Source of the DNA: Nocardia nova SH22a
Lineage (GTDB): Bacteria; Actinomycetota; Actinomycetes; Mycobacteriales; Mycobacteriaceae
Direction of reading: 5' to 3'
Assembly (NCBI RefSeq): GCF_000523235.1
Contig: NZ_CP006850.1
Location: forward strand, 2,542,001-2,606,000
DNA length: 64,000 nucleotides
Of the stretch, positions 35,155 to 46,276 are shown piece by piece (the stretch's first letter is position 1; each line of letters starts with the position of its first letter). Position numbers and translations under genes: made by a program. The notes beneath the pieces are model-generated. The model did not search any database, was not told where the DNA came from, and was given only the letters and a program-made list of their open reading frames with translations.

Positions 35155-36759
35155 GTGCAGCCCAGCCCGCAGGTGCTTCGCCCGGCCGTAGCGTTGCCCA
35201 CGCCGGTGCAGGCCGTTGTCGAACTGACCGGTGCACGGCTGAGTTCCGGCGCCCCGGACGATATCGCGATCACCGGAATCGAGCAGCGGTCGAATGCCGT
35301 GCAACCGGGAGATCTGTTCGCCGGACTGGCCGGAGCCAAGGCACACGGCGCCCGGTTCGCCGCCGATGCCGTCGCGCGCGGCGCCGTCGCGGTGTTCACC
35401 GACGCCGCCGGGGCTGAGCTGATCGGTGAGATCTCGGTGCCGGTCCTGGTCCACGACGATCCCCGGGCGGTGCTGGGCGAGTTGTCGGCCGCGCTCTACG
35501 GTCATCCGTCGCGGCGGCTGCGGGTCATCGGCATCACCGGAACCTCCGGCAAGACCACCACCTCCTATCTGGTCGAGGCGGGGCTGGCCGCGTCGGGCCT
35601 GTCGACGGCGCTGATCGGGACCATCGAGACCCGGATCGGCGGCCACCGCGTACCGAGCGCGCTCACCACGCCCGAGGCGCCGCAACTGCACGCGATGTTC
35701 GCGCTGATGGTGGAACAGGGTGTGCAGGCCGTGGTCATGGAGGTGTCCAGCCACGCGCTCGCGCTGGGGCGGGTCGACGGCGTGCACTTCGCGGTCGGCG
35801 CGTTCACGAACCTGTCGCAGGACCATCTGGACTTCCACGCCGACTTCGAGGACTATTTCGCCGCCAAGCGCCGCCTGTTCGTGCCCGATCCGGGCACGCC
35901 GGGGCGGCAGGTGGCGGCCGACACCTGCGTGATCTGCGTCGACGACGCCTGGGGACGGCGGCTGGCGCGGGAGACGAGCGGCCGCGGGACGGTCGTCACG
36001 GTGGCCACCGCCGACTGCCCGACCGGCGAGACCGAGCCGGTGTGGACGGCCACCGACATCGCCGCGCTGTCCGACGGCGGCCAGCGGTTCACCGCCGTAG
36101 GGCCGGACGGGCCGGTTCCGGCCCGGTTGCGGCTGCCCGGGAGCTACAACATCGCCAACGGACTGCTCGCGCTCGCGGTGTGCGCCGCCGCGCACGCGGA
36201 TGTGCCCGCGGCCGCCGCCGCACTCGGCGAGGTCGACGTGCCGGGACGGATGCAGCGGGTCGGTTCGAGCCTCGATGTGCTCGCCCTCGTCGACTACGCG
36301 CACAAACCGGCCGCGGTCGAGTCGGTGATCGCCACCCTGCGCCGCCATCTGCGCGATTCCGGTGGCCGCCTGGCCGTGGTGGTCGGCGCGGGCGGTGACC
36401 GCGATGCCGGTAAGCGCCCGCTGATGGGCGCCACCGCGGCCCGCGGCGCCGATCTGCTGGTCGTCACCGACGACAATCCGCGCACCGAGGATCCGGCCGA
36501 GATCCGTGCCGCGGTCCGCGACGGGGCGCTGGGGATCGCGGAGTCCGAGCGCGGTGAGGTACGCGAGATCGGCGATCGCGCCGCGGCCATCGCCGCCGCG
36601 GTCGACTGGGCACGCCCGGGTGATGTGGTGCTGGTGGCGGGCAAAGGACATGAGACCGGGCAGGAGATTGCGGGTGTGAAGTATCCGTTCGACGACCGTG
36701 AGGTGCTGGCAGCGGCCCTGGCGCGAAAAGCCGACGACAAGGACCTGACGGTTTCATGA
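35155..36759 (+). CDS. murE: UDP-MurNAc-L-Ala-D-Glu:meso-diaminopimelate ligase
   Basis: 534 residues. ATP loop GITGTSGKTTTSYL, EVSSHALALGRVDG, FTNLSQDHLDFH, the C-terminal DYAHKPAAVESV, and DDNPRTEDP, whose DNPR motif selects meso-DAP rather than lysine. It adds mDAP to the peptidoglycan precursor in the cytoplasm. GTG 35155 is chosen because AAAGGAG lies 10 bases upstream; ATG 35125 is in frame but has only a weak site. Ends ATGA-overlapped with murF. Confidence 0.93.
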   Translation: MQPSPQVLRPAVALPTPVQAVVELTGARLSSGAPDDIAITGIEQRSNAVQPGDLFAGLAGAKAHGARFAADAVARGAVAVFTDAAGAELIGEISVPVLVHDDPRAVLGELSAALYGHPSRRLRVIGITGTSGKTTTSYLVEAGLAASGLSTALIGTIETRIGGHRVPSALTTPEAPQLHAMFALMVEQGVQAVVMEVSSHALALGRVDGVHFAVGAFTNLSQDHLDFHADFEDYFAAKRRLFVPDPGTPGRQVAADTCVICVDDAWGRRLARETSGRGTVVTVATADCPTGETEPVWTATDIAALSDGGQRFTAVGPDGPVPARLRLPGSYNIANGLLALAVCAAAHADVPAAAAALGEVDVPGRMQRVGSSLDVLALVDYAHKPAAVESVIATLRRHLRDSGGRLAVVVGAGGDRDAGKRPLMGATAARGADLLVVTDDNPRTEDPAEIRAAVRDGALGIAESERGEVREIGDRAAAIAAAVDWARPGDVVLVAGKGHETGQEIAGVKYPFDDREVLAAALARKADDKDLTVS

Positions 36760-38300
36760 TCGAGATGACTCTGCGGGAGATCGCCGAGATCGTGGGCGGC
36801 ACGCTGCACGATGTGAGCGACCCCGCGGCGCCGGTGACCGGCACGGTCGAATTCGATTCGCGCCGTATCGATTCCGGCGACCTGTTCCTGGCGCTGCCGG
36901 GTGAGCACGCCGACGGGCACGACTACGCCGCCAAGGCGGTGGCGGCCGGTGCCGTGGCCGTGCTCGCGGCCCGCCCGGTCGGCGTACCGGCGATCGTGGT
37001 CGAGCCGTCCGGCGCGGCCGATGCCGGGAACCGCTCCTACGTCCTGGCCCACGACGCCGACGGATCGGGCGCCGCGGTCCTGGCGGCACTGGCGAAACTG
37101 GCCCGTGCCAGCGTGGACCGGCTGGCCGACGGCGGGCTGACCGTGGTCGGGGTGACGGGTTCGGCGGGCAAGACCTCCACCAAGGATCTGCTGGCGCGGG
37201 TGCTCGCACCACAGGGCGCGGTGGTCGCGCCGCCGGGATCGTTCAACAACGAACTGGGTCACCCGTGGACCGCGCTGCGCGCGGGGTCCGACTCCCAGTT
37301 CCTGGTCCTCGAACTGTCCGCCCGGGGCCCCGGGCACATCGAGGCGCTGACCGAGATCGCGCCGCCGCGTATCGGTGTGGTCCTCAACGTCGGCACCGCG
37401 CACCTGGGTGAGTTCGGCAGCCGCGACGCCATCGCGCAGGCCAAAGGCGAACTGGTGGAAGCGCTTCCGGCGTCCGGTGTCGCGGTGCTCAACGCCGACG
37501 ACCCACGGGTGGCGGCCATGGCCGCGCGGACCGCCGCCCGGGTGGTGACCTACGGGCAGTCGGCGGACGCCGATGTGCGCGCTACCGATATCGTGCTCGA
37601 TGCCGACGCGCGGGCGCGATTCACATTGCACGCCAACGGTTCCCACGAACCGGTCCAGCTCGCGGTGTACGGCGAACATCAGATCGCCAACGCGCTGGCC
37701 GCGGCCGCGGTCGCCCTCGAATGCGGTGCGGACCTGGCGACCGTGGCCCGCTCGCTGGCCGGTGCGACGGTCGATTCGGCGCATCGGATGGATGTGCGCA
37801 CCCGTCCCGACGGCGTCACCGTGATCGACGACTCCTACAACGCCAATCCGGATTCCATGCGCGCGGCCCTCAAGGCGCTGGTGTCGATGTCGGGTTCCGG
37901 CGGCACCCCCGCCGTCCCGCGCGGGCGGCGCAGCTGGGCGGTCCTGGGCGAAATGGCCGAACTGGGCGAGGAATCGGTGGTCGAACACGACCGCATCGGA
38001 CGGCTCGCGGTGCGCCTGGACGTGGACCGGCTGATCGTGGTCGGCGCCGGGCGTCCGGCCCGCGCGCTGCACCAGGGCGCGGTCATGGAAGGCTCATGGG
38101 GCGAGGAATCGATCCTCGTACCCGATATCGAATCCGCGATCGCCGTGCTGGACAACGAGATCGCGGCCGGTGATGTCGTACTTGTCAAGGCGTCGAACTC
38201 CGCCGGTTTGTGGGCGGTGGCGCGGCATGTGCTCGCATCGGGTCCGCAGTCGGTAACACAGGGTTCGTCTCCCGAGGCGGGCACGGAGGCAGCTGGATGA
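36756..38300 (+). CDS. murF: UDP-MurNAc-tripeptide:D-alanyl-D-alanine ligase
   Basis: 514 residues. [18 protein letters not shown] is the ATP loop, NNELGHPWT and [20 protein letters not shown] the central-domain blocks, [19 protein letters not shown] the C-terminal block. It adds D-Ala-D-Ala to give the pentapeptide precursor. ATG 36756 overlaps the murE stop; the murF stop overlaps the mraY start. Confidence 0.94.
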   Translation: MIEMTLREIAEIVGGTLHDVSDPAAPVTGTVEFDSRRIDSGDLFLALPGEHADGHDYAAKAVAAGAVAVLAARPVGVPAIVVEPSGAADAGNRSYVLAHDADGSGAAVLAALAKLARASVDRLADGGLTVVGVTGSAGKTSTKDLLARVLAPQGAVVAPPGSFNNELGHPWTALRAGSDSQFLVLELSARGPGHIEALTEIAPPRIGVVLNVGTAHLGEFGSRDAIAQAKGELVEALPASGVAVLNADDPRVAAMAARTAARVVTYGQSADADVRATDIVLDADARARFTLHANGSHEPVQLAVYGEHQIANALAAAAVALECGADLATVARSLAGATVDSAHRMDVRTRPDGVTVIDDSYNANPDSMRAALKALVSMSGSGGTPAVPRGRRSWAVLGEMAELGEESVVEHDRIGRLAVRLDVDRLIVVGAGRPARALHQGAVMEGSWGEESILVPDIESAIAVLDNEIAAGDVVLVKASNSAGLWAVARHVLASGPQSVTQGSSPEAGTEAAG

Positions 38301-39373
38301 GGCAGATTCTGTTCGCGGCGGGGATCGCGCTGGCGGTGTCGATCCTGCTGACGCCGCTGCTGATCCGCATGTTCGCCAGACGCGGGTTCGGCCAGGAGAT
38401 CCGCATCGACGGCCCCGAGAGCCATCAGGCCAAGCGCGGTACCCCCACGATGGGCGGTGTGGCGATCCTGATCGGCATGTGGGCGGGCTATCTCGGCTCC
38501 CATCTGATCGGCATCGGCTATCACGCCGACGGTCCCTCGGTGTCCGGCCTGCTGGTACTGGGCCTGGCGACCGCGCTGGGCGTGGTCGGTTTCATCGACG
38601 ACTTCATCAAGTTGCGCAAACAGCGCAATCTCGGACTGACCGCGGCCGGTAAGTACATCGGCCAGCTCGGCTCCGCGGTGATCTTCGGTGTGCTGGCGCT
38701 GCAGTTCCGCGGCGCCGGTGACCGCACGCCCGCCAGCCGGCATCTGTCGTATGTCCGCGAGATCAACACCGTCTCGATGAGCGTGATCATCTTCCTGGCC
38801 TTCGTCTGCCTGGTCGTGGTCGCCTGGTCGAACGCGGTGAATCTGACCGACGGACTCGACGGCCTGGCCGCGGGCTCGATGAGCCTGGTGCTGGGCGCCT
38901 ACGTGATCATCACGTTCTGGCAGTACTACCACGCCTGCGAGTTCAAGGCCGAGGCCGGTTGCTACAACGTGCGCGATCCGCTGGACCTGGCGCTGGTGTG
39001 TGCCGCCGGAGCCGCGGCCTGCGTCGGATTCCTGTGGTGGAACGCGGCTCCGGCCAAGATCTTCATGGGTGACACCGGTTCGCTGGCCCTCGGTGGCCTG
39101 CTCGCCGGGCTGTCCATCACCACCCGCACCGAACTGCTGATGGTCGTGATCGGCGCGCTGTTCGTCGCCGAGACGGTGTCGGTGGTGTTGCAGGTGGCGG
39201 TGTTCCGGACCACCCGGAACCGTTTGTTCAAGATGGCGCCGTTCCATCACCATTTCGAACTGAGCAAGTGGGCGGAGACGACAGTCATCATCCGGTTCTG
39301 GCTACTGGCCGGAATCGCGGCGGCGGTCGGTCTGGGCTTGTTCTACAGCGAATACCTCTCTCAGGTCGGGTAA
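38297..39373 (+). CDS. mraY: Phospho-MurNAc-pentapeptide translocase
   Basis: 358 residues with about 10 membrane segments. Conserved: [32 protein letters not shown] with the paired Asp residues, [24 protein letters not shown] and PFHHHFE. It transfers phospho-MurNAc-pentapeptide to undecaprenyl phosphate, making lipid I. ATG 38297 overlaps the murF stop (ATGA) and has GGAGG upstream; longer in-frame starts would overlap murF further. Confidence 0.95.
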   Translation: MRQILFAAGIALAVSILLTPLLIRMFARRGFGQEIRIDGPESHQAKRGTPTMGGVAILIGMWAGYLGSHLIGIGYHADGPSVSGLLVLGLATALGVVGFIDDFIKLRKQRNLGLTAAGKYIGQLGSAVIFGVLALQFRGAGDRTPASRHLSYVREINTVSMSVIIFLAFVCLVVVAWSNAVNLTDGLDGLAAGSMSLVLGAYVIITFWQYYHACEFKAEAGCYNVRDPLDLALVCAAGAAACVGFLWWNAAPAKIFMGDTGSLALGGLLAGLSITTRTELLMVVIGALFVAETVSVVLQVAVFRTTRNRLFKMAPFHHHFELSKWAETTVIIRFWLLAGIAAAVGLGLFYSEYLSQVG

Positions 39374-39376
39374 GCG

Positions 39377-40882
39377 ATGGTCGAACATACTCCGCGGGCC
39401 CTGCGATCACCGGGTCCCATGCTCGAATTTCTGCGTGGCCGTGACGTTCTCGTCGCGGGATGGGGGGTGTCGGGGCGCTCGCTCATCGAGCCGCTGCGCG
39501 ATATCGGCGCTCGTCCCGTGGTCACCGACGCCGGTGAGAAGGCGATGGCCGAGGCCGCCGAACTGGGCCTCGACACCGCGACCGGCGCCGAACTGCTCGA
39601 ACCCGACGCGCTGAACCGCTTCGCGCTGGTCATCACCAGTCCGGGCTGGCGACCGGATTCGCCGGTGCTGGTCTCGGCGGTCACCGAGGGCATTCCGGTC
39701 TGGGGCGATGTCGAATTCGCCTGGTGGGTCGATCAGGCGCGGCTGTACGGACCGGTGCGCAAATGGCTGGTGATCACCGGGACGAACGGTAAGACCACCA
39801 CCACCCAGATGACGCACGCGATCCTGCGCGCCGCCGGACTGGCCAGTGTCGCCTGCGGCAATATCGGCCTGCCCATTCTCGACGCGCTGCGGCGCACCCC
39901 GGGGCCGCAGATCCTGGCCGTGGAACTGTCGTCGTTCCAATTGCACTGGGCGCCTTCGGTCCGTCCCGAGGCCGGTGTGGTGCTGAACGTCGCCGAAGAC
40001 CATCTGGACTGGCACGGCGGCCTGGACGCCTACGCCGCCGCCAAGGCCCGCGCGCTCACCGGACGGGTGGGCGTGGTCGGACTCGACGACGCGGTGGCCG
40101 CGGCCCTGGCCCGAAAGTCCAAGGCGCGCCGCACCGTCGGCTTCCGGGTGGGCGTGCCCGCCGACGGTGAACTCGGTGTGGTCGACGGGAAACTGCTCGA
40201 TCGCGCCTTCACCAAGGCCGCGATCCTGGCCGAGGTGGGCGATATCAGCCCGCCGGGCCCGGCCGGGGTGGCCGACGCGCTGGCCGCCGCCGCGCTGACC
40301 CGCGCCATCGACGTGGCGCCGCAGTTCGTCAAGGAGGGCCTGGCCGAGCACAAGGTCGGCCCGCATCGCGCCGCGTTCGTGCGCGAGTTGAGCGGTGTGG
40401 GATTCGTCGACGATTCCAAGGCGACCAATCCGCACGCGGCGCGGTCGTCGATTCTGGCGCACCCCCAGGTGATCTGGATCGCGGGTGGTCTGCTCAAGGG
40501 CGCCCACATCGACGATCTCGTCGAGGAGGTCGCCGATCGTCTCGTCGCCGCAGTGGTTTTCGGCAAGGACGCGGCCGTGATCGCCGCCGCGATGGCGCGA
40601 CACGCGCCGGATGTCCCGGTCGTGGAGCTGGGTTCGGGTGACGATGATCGGATGAGCGGCGAACTGTCCACGGCATCACTGGTGGCCGAGATCGACGGCG
40701 CGGACGCGGTGATGGCCCGGGCGGTGCGCATCGCCGCGGGATACGCGGGTCGTGGCGACACCGTCCTGCTCGCCCCGGCGGCGGCCTCACTGGACATGTT
40801 CGCCGACTACACCCATCGCGGCCGCAGTTTCGTGGCCGCGGTACAGGCACTCGACGAGAGAGATATCGGGAGCCAGCAGTGA
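39377..40882 (+). CDS. murD: UDP-MurNAc-L-alanine:D-glutamate ligase
   Basis: 501 residues. N-terminal Rossmann part VLVAGWGVSGRSLIEPL, ATP loop ITGTNGKTTTTQM, VELSSFQLHW, NVAEDHLDWHGG and C-terminal FVDDSKATNPHAARSSI. It adds D-Glu to UDP-MurNAc-L-Ala. Starts 3 bases after mraY and overlaps ftsW by GTGA. Confidence 0.95.
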   Translation: MVEHTPRALRSPGPMLEFLRGRDVLVAGWGVSGRSLIEPLRDIGARPVVTDAGEKAMAEAAELGLDTATGAELLEPDALNRFALVITSPGWRPDSPVLVSAVTEGIPVWGDVEFAWWVDQARLYGPVRKWLVITGTNGKTTTTQMTHAILRAAGLASVACGNIGLPILDALRRTPGPQILAVELSSFQLHWAPSVRPEAGVVLNVAEDHLDWHGGLDAYAAAKARALTGRVGVVGLDDAVAAALARKSKARRTVGFRVGVPADGELGVVDGKLLDRAFTKAAILAEVGDISPPGPAGVADALAAAALTRAIDVAPQFVKEGLAEHKVGPHRAAFVRELSGVGFVDDSKATNPHAARSSILAHPQVIWIAGGLLKGAHIDDLVEEVADRLVAAVVFGKDAAVIAAAMARHAPDVPVVELGSGDDDRMSGELSTASLVAEIDGADAVMARAVRIAAGYAGRGDTVLLAPAAASLDMFADYTHRGRSFVAAVQALDERDIGSQQ

Positions 40883-42372
40883 CGAAGCCGGCGCGCAAGC
40901 CCGTGGGCACCTGGTTCGGTGCCTGGCTGGCGCGCCCACTGGCCGACTTCCACCTCGTCGTCACCATCGCCACCCTGCTCACCGTGCTCGGGCTGGTGAT
41001 GGTGCTGTCGGCGTCGAGTGTGGAGGCCTATGCCGACGGCGGTTCGGCGTATTCGCTGTTCGTCCAGCAGGCGTTCTTCGCCGGACTCGGCGCCGTGCTG
41101 TTCTATCTGGCACTGCGGATTCCGCTGCGCGTGCTGCGCCAGTTGTCGTTCCCGTTGTTCGCGTTCTCGGTGCTGCTGCTGGTGCTGGTCCTGATTCCCG
41201 GCATCGGCTCGCAGGTGCAGGGTTCGCGGCGCTGGTTCGATCTGGGATTCGTCTCGCTGCAGCCCTCGGAGATCGTCAAGGTCACCCTGATCGTGTGGGG
41301 CGCGCACCTGCTGGCCACCCGGCGCGGCGGGCGGATGGGCTACAAGGAGATCCTGGTGCCGCTGGTACCGGCCGGTCTGCTCGTCTGCCTGCTGATCGTG
41401 CTGGAACCCAACCTGTCGACCACCATCGCGGTCGGTCTGGTGCTGGTGGCACTGCTGTGGTTCGGCGGCCTGCCGGTGCGGCTGTTCGTGACGATCGCGG
41501 TGTCGGGCATGGTCGCGGCGGGGGTTCTCGCGCTGTCGGCCGGATATCGCTCCGATCGCATGCGCGCGTTCTTCAGTCCGGGTGACGATCCGCAGGGCAT
41601 CGGCTACCAGGCGCGCCAGGCGCTGTTCTCCCTCGCCGACGGCGGGATCTGGGGCCGCGGTCTGGGACAGAGCCGGGCCAAGTGGAGCTATCTGCCCAAC
41701 GCGCACAACGACTTCATCTTCGCCATCATCGGTGAGGAACTCGGATTCCTCGGATGTGCCCTGGTCCTCGGGCTTTTCGCACTGTTCGTCTTCGTGGGGC
41801 TGCGGATCGCGAGTCGTTCGTCCGATCCGTTCCTGCGGCTGCTGACGGCCGCGGCGACCACCTGGATCACCGGCCAGGCGCTGATCAACATCGGCTACGT
41901 GGTGGGGCTGCTGCCGGTAACCGGTCTGCAGCTGCCGCTGGTGTCGGCGGGCGGTTCGTCGCTGGCGATCACCCTGATGATGTTCGGCCTGATCGCGAGC
42001 GCGGCACGGCAGGAACCGGAGGCGGTCGCGGCCCTGAAAGCGGGACAGGACGGCCGGTTCAGCCGGTTGCTGCGACTTCCGGTTCCGGAGACCTACGCAC
42101 CCGCGCGCACCCGTCGCGCGGTGGTGCCCGCGGCGCGACGCCGGGAGTTGCCGCCCGCTCGCAAGAAGCCGGGCAAGTCCCGTGGCGGCGGTAAGGGCCG
42201 GGGTGGGGCGCCGGTGCCACCGCGGCGCTCGATAGATTCGGATACGGCACGGCGGCGTAGCGCGGATCCCGGCCGCCGGGAGGCGCGCGGGGCGTCCTCG
42301 TGGCGCTCGACCCGGGCCTGGGAGCCCAGCTATCCGATGAAACATGCGAGAGAACGAGGTAATTCGAGGTGA
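40879..42372 (+). CDS. ftsW: SEDS peptidoglycan glycosyltransferase FtsW
   Basis: 497 residues with about 10 membrane segments. SEDS signatures: [44 protein letters not shown] (seen in parts), [20 protein letters not shown] with the catalytic-loop Asp, and [14 protein letters not shown]. It polymerises lipid II at the septum with PbpB. The C-terminal about 110 residues are basic, rich in Arg, Pro and Gly, a cytoplasmic tail common in mycobacteria that may bind FtsZ. GTG 40879 overlaps the murD stop and its own stop overlaps murG. Confidence 0.95.
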   Translation: MTKPARKPVGTWFGAWLARPLADFHLVVTIATLLTVLGLVMVLSASSVEAYADGGSAYSLFVQQAFFAGLGAVLFYLALRIPLRVLRQLSFPLFAFSVLLLVLVLIPGIGSQVQGSRRWFDLGFVSLQPSEIVKVTLIVWGAHLLATRRGGRMGYKEILVPLVPAGLLVCLLIVLEPNLSTTIAVGLVLVALLWFGGLPVRLFVTIAVSGMVAAGVLALSAGYRSDRMRAFFSPGDDPQGIGYQARQALFSLADGGIWGRGLGQSRAKWSYLPNAHNDFIFAIIGEELGFLGCALVLGLFALFVFVGLRIASRSSDPFLRLLTAAATTWITGQALINIGYVVGLLPVTGLQLPLVSAGGSSLAITLMMFGLIASAARQEPEAVAALKAGQDGRFSRLLRLPVPETYAPARTRRAVVPAARRRELPPARKKPGKSRGGGKGRGGAPVPPRRSIDSDTARRRSADPGRREARGASSWRSTRAWEPSYPMKHARERGNSR

Positions 42373-43541
42373 CAACCGGCGAGAGCGGGACGACGGTTTC
42401 CGGGCAACGGACGCTCTCGGTGATCGTCGCCGGTGGGGGAACGGCCGGGCATATCGAACCCGCGATGGCGGTCGCCGATGCCCTGCGGCGCCTGGATCCC
42501 TCGATCCGGATCACCGCGCTGGGCACCAGTCGCGGACTGGAGACCACGCTGATTCCCGAGCGCGGCTATCCGCTGGAACTGATTCCGCCGGTCCCGCTGC
42601 CGCGCAAGCCCACCGCCGATCTGCTGCGGCTGCCCGGCCGGATCCGCGCGGCCGTCGCCCGCACCCGCGCGGTGATCGACGAGGTGCAGGCCGACGTGAT
42701 CATCGGATTCGGCGGATACGTCTGTGTCCCCGCCTATCTGGCGGCCGGGCGCGGCGTTCTCGGTCGTTCGCGGAAGGTGCCGCTGGTCGTGCACGAGGCC
42801 AATGTGAAGGCCGGAATCGCGAACAAGCTGGGCGCCCGTCGGGCGGCGCGAGTGCTTGCCGCCGTACCGAATTCGGGGGTGCACGCGCGCGGTCGCGGCG
42901 ATGCCGAGGTCGTCGGGATCCCGGTGCGCGAGTCGATCGCCACTTTGGATCGCGCGGGTCTGCGCGACCGGGCCCGCGAGTATTTCGGACTGCCCGCGCG
43001 GGGACCGATGCTGCTGGTCTTCGGCGGTTCCCAGGGCGCGCGCCGCTTGAACGAGGCGGTCTCCGGCGCCGCCGCGCAACTGCTGGCGGCCGGGGTCTCG
43101 GTCCTGCACGCGCACGGTCCGAAGAACACCCTGGATCTCGGCGGCATCGATCCCGACGCGGGGCGTGACGGCGCGAAATACGTTGCGGTGCCGTATCTGT
43201 CGCGGATGGATCTGGCCTATGCGGCCGCCGACGCCGCGGTGTGCCGATCGGGTGCGATGACCGTGGCCGAGGTGTCGGCGGTCGGGCTGCCCGCGTTCTA
43301 CGTGCCGCTGCCGCACGGCAACGGCGAGCAGGAATTCAACGCCCGCCCGATCGTGGCCCAGGGTGGTGGCAGAATTGTCGCCGACGCGGAGATGACGCCG
43401 AAGTATGTGATCGACGAGGTGATCGCGCTGCTCACCGATCCGGCCGCCCTGACGAACATGTCGGTCGCCGCCGCCGGTGCCGGGCATCGCGACGCCGCGG
43501 ACGAGGTGGCGCGAATCGTGGTGGAGGTGGCGGGCAGGTGA
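42369..43541 (+). CDS. murG: UDP-GlcNAc:lipid I N-acetylglucosaminyltransferase
   Basis: 390 residues, GT28. [18 protein letters not shown] at the N-terminus, [29 protein letters not shown] and the donor site [22 protein letters not shown] (seen in parts) with [10 protein letters not shown]. It makes lipid II on the inner membrane face. GTG 42369 overlaps the ftsW stop; the stop overlaps murC. Confidence 0.95.
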   Translation: MTTGESGTTVSGQRTLSVIVAGGGTAGHIEPAMAVADALRRLDPSIRITALGTSRGLETTLIPERGYPLELIPPVPLPRKPTADLLRLPGRIRAAVARTRAVIDEVQADVIIGFGGYVCVPAYLAAGRGVLGRSRKVPLVVHEANVKAGIANKLGARRAARVLAAVPNSGVHARGRGDAEVVGIPVRESIATLDRAGLRDRAREYFGLPARGPMLLVFGGSQGARRLNEAVSGAAAQLLAAGVSVLHAHGPKNTLDLGGIDPDAGRDGAKYVAVPYLSRMDLAYAAADAAVCRSGAMTVAEVSAVGLPAFYVPLPHGNGEQEFNARPIVAQGGGRIVADAEMTPKYVIDEVIALLTDPAALTNMSVAAAGAGHRDAADEVARIVVEVAGR

Positions 43542-45082
43542 CCGGCGAGAACAGGACCGCCGCGGCGAATGCCGACGGCGCGGTGACGCCCGGTCAGGCG
43601 CCGGCCGAACTCCCCGAACTGCTGCAGCGGGTGCACATGGTCGGGATCGGCGGCGCCGGAATGTCGGGCATCGCGCGGATTCTGCTGGCACGCGGCGGAC
43701 AGGTGTCGGGATCGGATGCCAAGGAGAGCCGGGGCGTGCTTGCCCTGCGGGCGCGGGGCGCGCAGGTGCGGATCGGGCACGATGCGAGCGCGCTGGATCT
43801 GCTGCCCGGTGGGCCCAGTGTCGTGGTGACCACCTATGCCGCCATTCCGAAGACCAATCCCGAACTGGTGGAGGCGAACCGGCGCGGGGTGCCGGTGCTG
43901 CTGCGGCCCGCGGTCCTGGCCGAGCTGATGCGCGGGCATCACACCCTGCTGGTCTCGGGCACCCACGGCAAGACCTCGACCACCTCGATGCTGGTGGTCG
44001 CTCTGCAGCACTGCGGATTCGACCCGTCGTTCGCGGTCGGCGGCGAGCTGAACGAGGCGGGAACCAACGCCCACCACGGCACCGGCGGCTACTTCGTGGC
44101 CGAGGCCGACGAGTCGGACGGCTCACTGCTGCAATACGATCCGGACGTCGCGGTGGTCACCAACATCGAATCCGATCACCTGGACTTCTTCGGTTCCGAC
44201 GAGGCCTACGTCCAGGTCTTCGACGATTTCGTGGCCCGGCTCGCGCCCGGTGGCCTGCTCGTGGTGTGCCTGGACGATCCGGGATCGCTGGCCCTGGCCC
44301 GGCGGGTCGCCGACCGGGTCGCCGCCGGGGAACTCGACATCCGGGTCGCCGGTTACGGTTCCGCGGACCTGTCCGACGTGCCGGTGCCGGTGGAGGCCCG
44401 GCTGCTGGCCTGGGAGCCGCGCGATGTGGGCGGACTGGCCACCGTGCAACTCGGCGGCGAAACGACGCCGCGAACCCTGCGGCTGTCGGTGCCCGGCCGC
44501 CACATGGCCCTCAACGCGCTGGCGGCGTTGGTCGCCGCGCGGGCCGCGGGCGCCGATCTGGACGAGATCCTGCAGGGGCTGGAAGGTTTCGGTGGCGTGC
44601 ACCGCCGGTTCCAGTTCGTGGGCCGGGAGAACGGTGTGCGGGTCTTCGACGACTACGCGCACCATCCCACCGAGGTCCGCGCGGTCCTGGGCGCGGCGGC
44701 GGAGCTGGTCCGCCAGGAGGCCGCCGGTGGGGCGCGCTCGCGGCCCGGCCGGGTGATCGTGGTGTTCCAGCCGCATCTGTACAGCCGCACCGCCACCTTC
44801 GCCGCGGAATTCGGCGCGGCGCTGTCGCTGGCCGACGAGGTGGTCGTCCTCGATGTCTACGGTGCGCGGGAGAAGCCGCTGCCGGGAGTCAACGGCGCCT
44901 TGGTGGCACAGGCGGTGACGAAACCCGTGCACTACCAACCGGATATGTCGCGGGTCGGGCGGCAGGCCGCGAGCCTGGCACGGCCCGGCGATGTGGTGAT
45001 CACGATGGGCGCCGGTGACGTGACGATGCTCGGCAGCCAGATCCTGGACGGCCTGCGGGTGCGTCCGCCGTCGGGGCGGTGA
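43538..45082 (+). CDS. murC: UDP-N-acetylmuramate:L-alanine ligase
   Basis: 514 residues. [36 protein letters not shown] loop, [23 protein letters not shown] and [16 protein letters not shown]. It adds the first amino acid, L-Ala, to UDP-MurNAc. GTG 43538 overlaps the murG stop (GTGA); about 25 variable residues precede the first conserved strand. Its stop overlaps ftsQ. Confidence 0.95.
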   Translation: MTGENRTAAANADGAVTPGQAPAELPELLQRVHMVGIGGAGMSGIARILLARGGQVSGSDAKESRGVLALRARGAQVRIGHDASALDLLPGGPSVVVTTYAAIPKTNPELVEANRRGVPVLLRPAVLAELMRGHHTLLVSGTHGKTSTTSMLVVALQHCGFDPSFAVGGELNEAGTNAHHGTGGYFVAEADESDGSLLQYDPDVAVVTNIESDHLDFFGSDEAYVQVFDDFVARLAPGGLLVVCLDDPGSLALARRVADRVAAGELDIRVAGYGSADLSDVPVPVEARLLAWEPRDVGGLATVQLGGETTPRTLRLSVPGRHMALNALAALVAARAAGADLDEILQGLEGFGGVHRRFQFVGRENGVRVFDDYAHHPTEVRAVLGAAAELVRQEAAGGARSRPGRVIVVFQPHLYSRTATFAAEFGAALSLADEVVVLDVYGAREKPLPGVNGALVAQAVTKPVHYQPDMSRVGRQAASLARPGDVVITMGAGDVTMLGSQILDGLRVRPPSGR

Positions 45083-45855
45083 TCGTGGCGCCCCCGCCCG
45101 AGGACGATATCGATGCCGACACCGACATCGATCCGGACGACGACGGGCGGCGGGTACCGCGCCGCGGATCGTGGCTGCGCCCGGCCCCGCCGACCCGGCT
45201 GGGGCGAATCCTGTTGTGGGGCATCCCGGTCGTCGTCGTGGTGATCGTGCTGCTCGTGGTGGCCTATTTCACCCCGCTGCTGTCGGTGCGGACGGTCCGG
45301 GTCGAGGGACTGTCGGCCGTACCGGAGCAGGATGTGCGTGCGGTGCTGCAGATTCCGGACGGCCGCTCCATGCTGCGCATCGATACCGACGCGATCGCGC
45401 GGCGGGTCGCGGCACTGCCGAAGGTCCGCTCCGCGCGGGTGCAACGGGAGTATCCGTCGACCGTGCGGGTCACGGTCGACGAGCGCCGGGCCGTGCTGTT
45501 CTTCGACAGTCCGCAGGGCACCCATCTGGTCGACACCGAGGGCGTCGAATTCGCGATCGAACCGGCGCCGCCCGGTGTCCCGAAACTCACCACCGCGCAT
45601 CCGGGTGGTGCGGATCCGCTGACCCGGGCCGCGGTGACGGTGCTCGACGCGGCACCGCCCGCCCTCCGCGCGCAGGTGGGAGAGGTTGCGGCGCGGTCGG
45701 TTTCGGATATCGAGTTGCACCTGCGTGACGGGCGTACGGTGGTGTGGGGCGGAGCCGACGATTCCGAACGCAAGGCCGCGGTGGTACTTCCGGTGCTGAC
45801 GCGCGAGGGAACGGTATTCGACGTTTCCAGCCCCGATCTGGTAACGGTAAGATAG
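45079..45855 (+). CDS. ftsQ: Cell division protein FtsQ
   Basis: 258 residues. An acidic cytoplasmic start ([19 protein letters not shown]), membrane segment at about residues 45-68 ([20 protein letters not shown]), POTRA domain [22 protein letters not shown] and FtsQ domain with [13 protein letters not shown]. It is a bitopic divisome scaffold that binds FtsL and FtsB-like partners. Starts overlapped with murC. The next gene, ftsZ, is 421 bp away. Confidence 0.92.
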   Translation: MIVAPPPEDDIDADTDIDPDDDGRRVPRRGSWLRPAPPTRLGRILLWGIPVVVVVIVLLVVAYFTPLLSVRTVRVEGLSAVPEQDVRAVLQIPDGRSMLRIDTDAIARRVAALPKVRSARVQREYPSTVRVTVDERRAVLFFDSPQGTHLVDTEGVEFAIEPAPPGVPKLTTAHPGGADPLTRAAVTVLDAAPPALRAQVGEVAARSVSDIELHLRDGRTVVWGGADDSERKAAVVLPVLTREGTVFDVSSPDLVTVR

Positions 45856-46276
45856 TGACACTCGTTGTGCCGTTGTGGTTTTCGACCGGCGGCCAGGAGT
45901 CGATGGTCATGTGCGATGGCGGTGGCACCCCGGATTCTCCGGATGCCGCGACCGCGTACCCGGCCGGTGAATCCACGGTCATGTGGATCTCGGGATCCGA
46001 TCCCGATGTCCGCGGTGGCCGTTCGCGATACGATGCCCGACGGGCTCGGACGAGACGGATCACACAAGATTCTGACCCTCGTTTCGGCGCGCCTGCGCGC
46101 GGATCGCGACAGGTGCGAATAGCGTTCCGCACCAGTCGGATACTTGACATAACGCCAACCCTATGGTTCAGGTTTAGGGTTTGTCCGAGTGCGAACCCGG
46201 GCGAACCGGGGACCTCGAACCGGCGCGCCGAGCATCCGAAAACGACAGGCTTTGGATCGAAGGAAGGCGAGAGCCC
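45856..46276. other. ftsQ-ftsZ intergenic region
   Basis: 421 bp with no supported gene. It holds a TTGACA hexamer at 46144 next to an inverted repeat (46157-46181). Multiple ftsZ promoters are known in related bacteria, and several TAnnnT hexamers here (for example TACGAT near 46029) could serve. Confidence 0.5.
46144..46181 (+). promoter_or_regulatory. ftsZ upstream control element
   Basis: TTGACA (46144-46149), then AACCCTA (46157-46163) and TAGGGTT (46175-46181), perfect 7-bp arms around 11 bp. TAGGGT or TATGGT could be the -10, but neither has ideal spacing to TTGACA. It lies 95 bp before the ftsZ ATG. Confidence 0.5.

Noticed and set aside
45865..46122. An 85-codon frame between ftsQ and ftsZ
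   Set aside because: No ribosome site, Arg/Pro-rich composition and overlap with the ftsZ control region; likely non-coding.
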